Below are positions 62,001-64,000 of a DNA stretch of 64,000 bases, piece by piece. A program made the position numbers and the translations under genes. The notes below the pieces were generated by a model. It was not told the DNA's origin, did not search any database, and saw only the letters and a program-made list of their open reading frames with translations. The stretch's first letter is position 1; each line of letters opens with the position of its first letter. Source of the DNA: an uncultured Alphaproteobacteria bacterium (GTDB taxonomy: Bacteria; Pseudomonadota; Alphaproteobacteria; HIMB59; GCA-002718135); the NCBI GenBank assembly GCA_902602515.1, contig CACKRG010000001.1, positions 309,504 to 373,503 of the forward strand, given 5' to 3'.

Positions 62001-62756
62001 TTAAAAATTATTTAGTTTTTTAAAAAAATTGTACTTATTATAGAATAAACTAATTAATGTTTCTTCATCATGAGCTAAATTATTATTTTTTTCTTTTTCA
62101 ATATATTCATTAAAAGTTTCAATTATTATCTTCCAATTATTTATATTTGATAACATAAAGCTTGCATTTAAATTTATCTTATTACCTAAATAGTTCATGA
62201 AACTATCATAGTGATAAAAAAAATTTTTATCATAATTGTTTTCAAGCACATTCCAATTATCTCTATTATTAAAAAAACGAGAGATAGATATATCAAACCA
62301 AGCATATAATTTATCATTATTTTTTTCTTCTTCTAATATTTTTTTTATTAAAAAAATTTTACTTGTCCAAATTGTAAATAAATTTCTATAACAGGTTTCA
62401 CTACCCTCAATGTAATCTCTAAGATAATGATTTACTATTTTTTCATTACCTTTATTCAACGAATTAACTAATTTAACGTCTTGGTTTTTACAGGAATTCA
62501 AATAATATTCTGAAATACTGTAGGTTGGCAGTTGTTCTATTTCTATTTTTTCAGGTATTAAATTATTATTTAATTTGAATTGATTAACGAAGTCTAAAAT
62601 TTTATCATGATTATAGAAAAAATATATTTTTTGATTATCAATGTACTTAAAAGTTTCAGGAATACAATTAAAATAATGATATAAATCTCTTTTAACATTT
62701 TCCTTAAAATACCACATCCCTGTACAGAAAATTGTATTTGTTTTGTCTAGTTTCAT
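62001..62756 (-). CDS. Hypothetical protein, weakly resembling WlaTC/HtrL-type glycosyltransferases
   Basis: A 251-residue cytoplasmic protein without signal peptide or membrane segment. It begins TIFCTGMWYFKENVKRDLYHYF and later has KLYAWFDISISRF and AHDEETLISLFYNKYNFFKKL, with a Phe/Tyr/Asn-rich composition. The order of an N-terminal strand, a mid-protein YAWxDxxxSRF and a C-terminal DEETL block recalls the WlaTC/HtrL family of putative surface-glycan transferases. The resemblance is weak and I do not claim a function. It converges on the aldo/keto reductase gene, 16 bases apart. Confidence 0.45.
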   Translation of the reverse strand: MKLDKTNTIFCTGMWYFKENVKRDLYHYFNCIPETFKYIDNQKIYFFYNHDKILDFVNQFKLNNNLIPEKIEIEQLPTYSISEYYLNSCKNQDVKLVNSLNKGNEKIVNHYLRDYIEGSETCYRNLFTIWTSKIFLIKKILEEEKNNDKLYAWFDISISRFFNNRDNWNVLENNYDKNFFYHYDSFMNYLGNKINLNASFMLSNINNWKIIIETFNEYIEKEKNNNLAHDEETLISLFYNKYNFFKKLNNF

Positions 62757-62827
62757 ATATTTATTTAAATTATATTAAATGATTAGTTGATTGCCTATAA
62801 TAAATTTAATTATATTAAAAAATTTAA

Positions 62828-63004
62828 ATGAAAACAAAATCTTTACACGGCCCTACCAATGTAATGGCTGAAGGAGACTCTTTTTTAACTTGGATTTTGG
62901 TATTTATATTAGTAGTACTTTCTGCAGTTGCTAATTATTTTATATATTGGTCTTATAAAATTCTTAATAGTAGGAAATTTGGAAATTATAATAATTATGA
63001 TTAA
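62828..63004 (+). CDS. Small single-span membrane protein (58 residues)
   Basis: ATG at 62828-62830, stop TAA at 63002-63004. The product begins MKTKSLHGPTNVMAEG, has one transmembrane helix at about residues 19-41 (FLTWILVFILVVLSAVANYF) and ends in a Lys/Asn/Tyr-rich tail. It precedes the O-acyltransferase gene by 12 bases on the same strand, suggesting it is cotranscribed. No family is recognised. The start has no strong ribosome binding site, and with this base composition chance frames of 58 codons are possible, but the hydropathy is that of a real membrane protein. Confidence 0.5.
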   Translation: MKTKSLHGPTNVMAEGDSFLTWILVFILVVLSAVANYFIYWSYKILNSRKFGNYNNYD

Positions 63005-63016
63005 AATTTAGTTTAA

Positions 63017-64000
63017 ATGTTATTTTACTCAGTTGAATTTATTTTTATATTTTTACCAATATTTTTTTTAATTTTTTTAATACTACACAAAACAAACTAC
63101 ATACTTCCATTTATAATCATATCTTCATTAATTTTTTATGCAATCTGGGATTATAGATTTTTAAGCTTATTATTTTTATCTATATCAATTAATTACTTGT
63201 TATTAATTAAAATAAACAAAAATAAATTAGCTCTAACATTAGGAATATTGATTAACTTATTAATTTTATTTTTCTTTAAATATACCAATTTTTTTTTAAA
63301 TGAAGTATTACAAGCTGATATAAGTTACTTGAAAAAAATTATATTGCCTCTTGGAATTTCTTTTTTTACTTTTCAACAAATAAGCTGCCTAATAGATGGC
63401 TACAATAATAAAATAAAACTTTATGGATTTTATAAGTATTTAGCTTACGTAAGTTTTTTTCCTCAATTAATTGCTGGTCCAATTGTAAGGTATAATGAAG
63501 TAATAGAACAATTTAATATTATTGAAAAAGTAAGAAAATTAAATTGGGAAAATATAAATTTAGGATTAATATTATTTATAATGGTTTTTTTAAGAAAGTT
63601 TTTTTTGCAAATAATTTTGGTGGTGTAGTTGATAATTATTTTTTACAAATTGCAAATGGTAATTTTTATAATGGGCTGCATTATTGGTATTTAATATATA
63701 ATTTTTCTCTTCAAATTTATTTTGATTTTAGTGCTTATTCTGACATGGCTGTTGGTCTTGGATTAATTATAGGAATAAATTTACCAATAAATTTTAATTC
63801 TCCTTACAGATCTTTAAATATTATAGATTTCTGGAGAACATGGCATATTAGTTTATCGTTTTTCTTTAGAGATTATTTATATATTGCACTTGGAGGTAAT
63901 AAAAATAAGTTTTATTTCAAATTTATTTTAATAATTTTTGTAATGACAATTGCAGGACTATGGCATGGAGCAAATTGGACTTTTTTGATCTGGGGTTTAA
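63017..64000 (+). pseudogene. MBOAT O-acyltransferase (AlgI-like), one-base frameshift and cut by window end
   Basis: The first frame (63017-63628) encodes about 190 residues of an AlgI-type membrane O-acyltransferase (YLAYVSFFPQLIAGPIVRY) and stops early. A one-base shift at the T7 run 63585-63591 restores the protein: from 63592 to 64000 the second frame gives KKVFFANNFGG, then FDFSAYSDMAVGLGL, PYRSLNIIDFWRTWHISLSFFFRDYLYI and GLWHGANWTF, with the conserved catalytic His, and no stop. Adding one T (T8) joins the two frames in the expected family order. MBOAT proteins O-acetylate surface polysaccharides. A sequencing slip, true inactivation or phase variation would all fit. Confidence 0.85.

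Noticed and set aside
61985..62001. A weak inverted repeat around the aldo/keto reductase end as a terminator
   Set aside because: It is made only of A and T, with imperfect arms, in a region where this is expected by chance.
1..64000. tRNA, rRNA, CRISPR arrays, insertion sequences, phage or toxin-antitoxin genes
   Set aside because: No cloverleaf, repeat array, transposase, integrase or such gene pair could be found by reading both strands.

Overview
The window is a dense, very A+T-rich stretch of a Gram-negative bacterial chromosome. Genes overlap by 1 to 11 bases or sit a few bases apart, and no gap exceeds 200 bases. Lipid A/Kdo genes (msbA, waaA, lpxK, lpxL-type), a DUF3035 lipoprotein of the alphaproteobacterial type, the tadA/rluB/rsmD neighbourhood and many periplasmic-binding-protein sugar transporters point to a streamlined marine alphaproteobacterium, possibly of the AEGEAN-169/HIMB59 type. 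The phylum-level call is supported by gene content; the clade is inference. I found no rRNA, tRNA, CRISPR array, insertion sequence or phage.

Layout. 0-6.65 kb: rsmE (cut by the window edge), ubiA and an envelope operon msbA - lysophospholipid acyltransferase - waaA - lpxK - lpxL-like. 6.6-17.6 kb: housekeeping genes (xseA, tadA, a glutamine-amidotransferase-like hydrolase, rluB-type, rsmD, pgi, DUF3035 lipoprotein, lspA, ileS, ribF) and xylA. 17.7-36 kb: two FrcBCA-type sugar ABC operons. The first carries a permease with a roughly 135-residue periplasmic insertion and is followed by two Fe(II)/2-oxoglutarate oxygenases and a Gfo/Idh/MocA oxidoreductase. The second is followed by a split transketolase and a glycerol-kinase-like FGGY kinase, with a TIM-barrel sugar isomerase converging on it; this set matches the known transketolase route for D-apiose. 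An iolD-like gene and two 2-hydroxyacid dehydrogenases adjoin it.

36-56.4 kb: a deoxysugar island. One tightly packed minus-strand operon (44514 down to 36145) encodes a MaoC protein, a solute-binding-protein fold without signal peptide, a CaiB CoA-transferase, an enolase-superfamily enzyme, L-fuconate dehydratase, an SDR, an FAH-family hydrolase, an L-lactate dehydrogenase and a Rieske-like protein whose two histidine ligands are replaced by cysteines. With the lactonase at 56 kb, the mutarotase at 51 kb and the aldo/keto reductase at 61 kb this gives a complete non-phosphorylating L-fucose route to pyruvate and L-lactate. A CUT1-type ABC operon (50989 to 45009) and a divergent operon (mutarotase, enolase-superfamily enzyme, epimerase, MetE-like protein) lie beside it. 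The MetE-like gene runs through a 23-base poly-T tract into an unrelated secreted-protein-like tail.

56.4-64 kb: a TPR/GT41 glycosyltransferase, galE, galT, sufE, the fucose dehydrogenase candidate, a possible glycosyltransferase, a 58-residue membrane protein and an MBOAT O-acyltransferase gene split by a one-base slip in a T7 run and cut by the window end.

The most notable items are the four-cysteine Rieske-like protein, the fucose operon's unexplained CoA-transferase/MaoC/cytosolic binding-protein half, the oxygenase-bearing sugar operon with its enlarged permease, the apiose-type operon, the poly-T gene fusion, and hairpins directly after the binding-protein gene in all three sugar transport operons.
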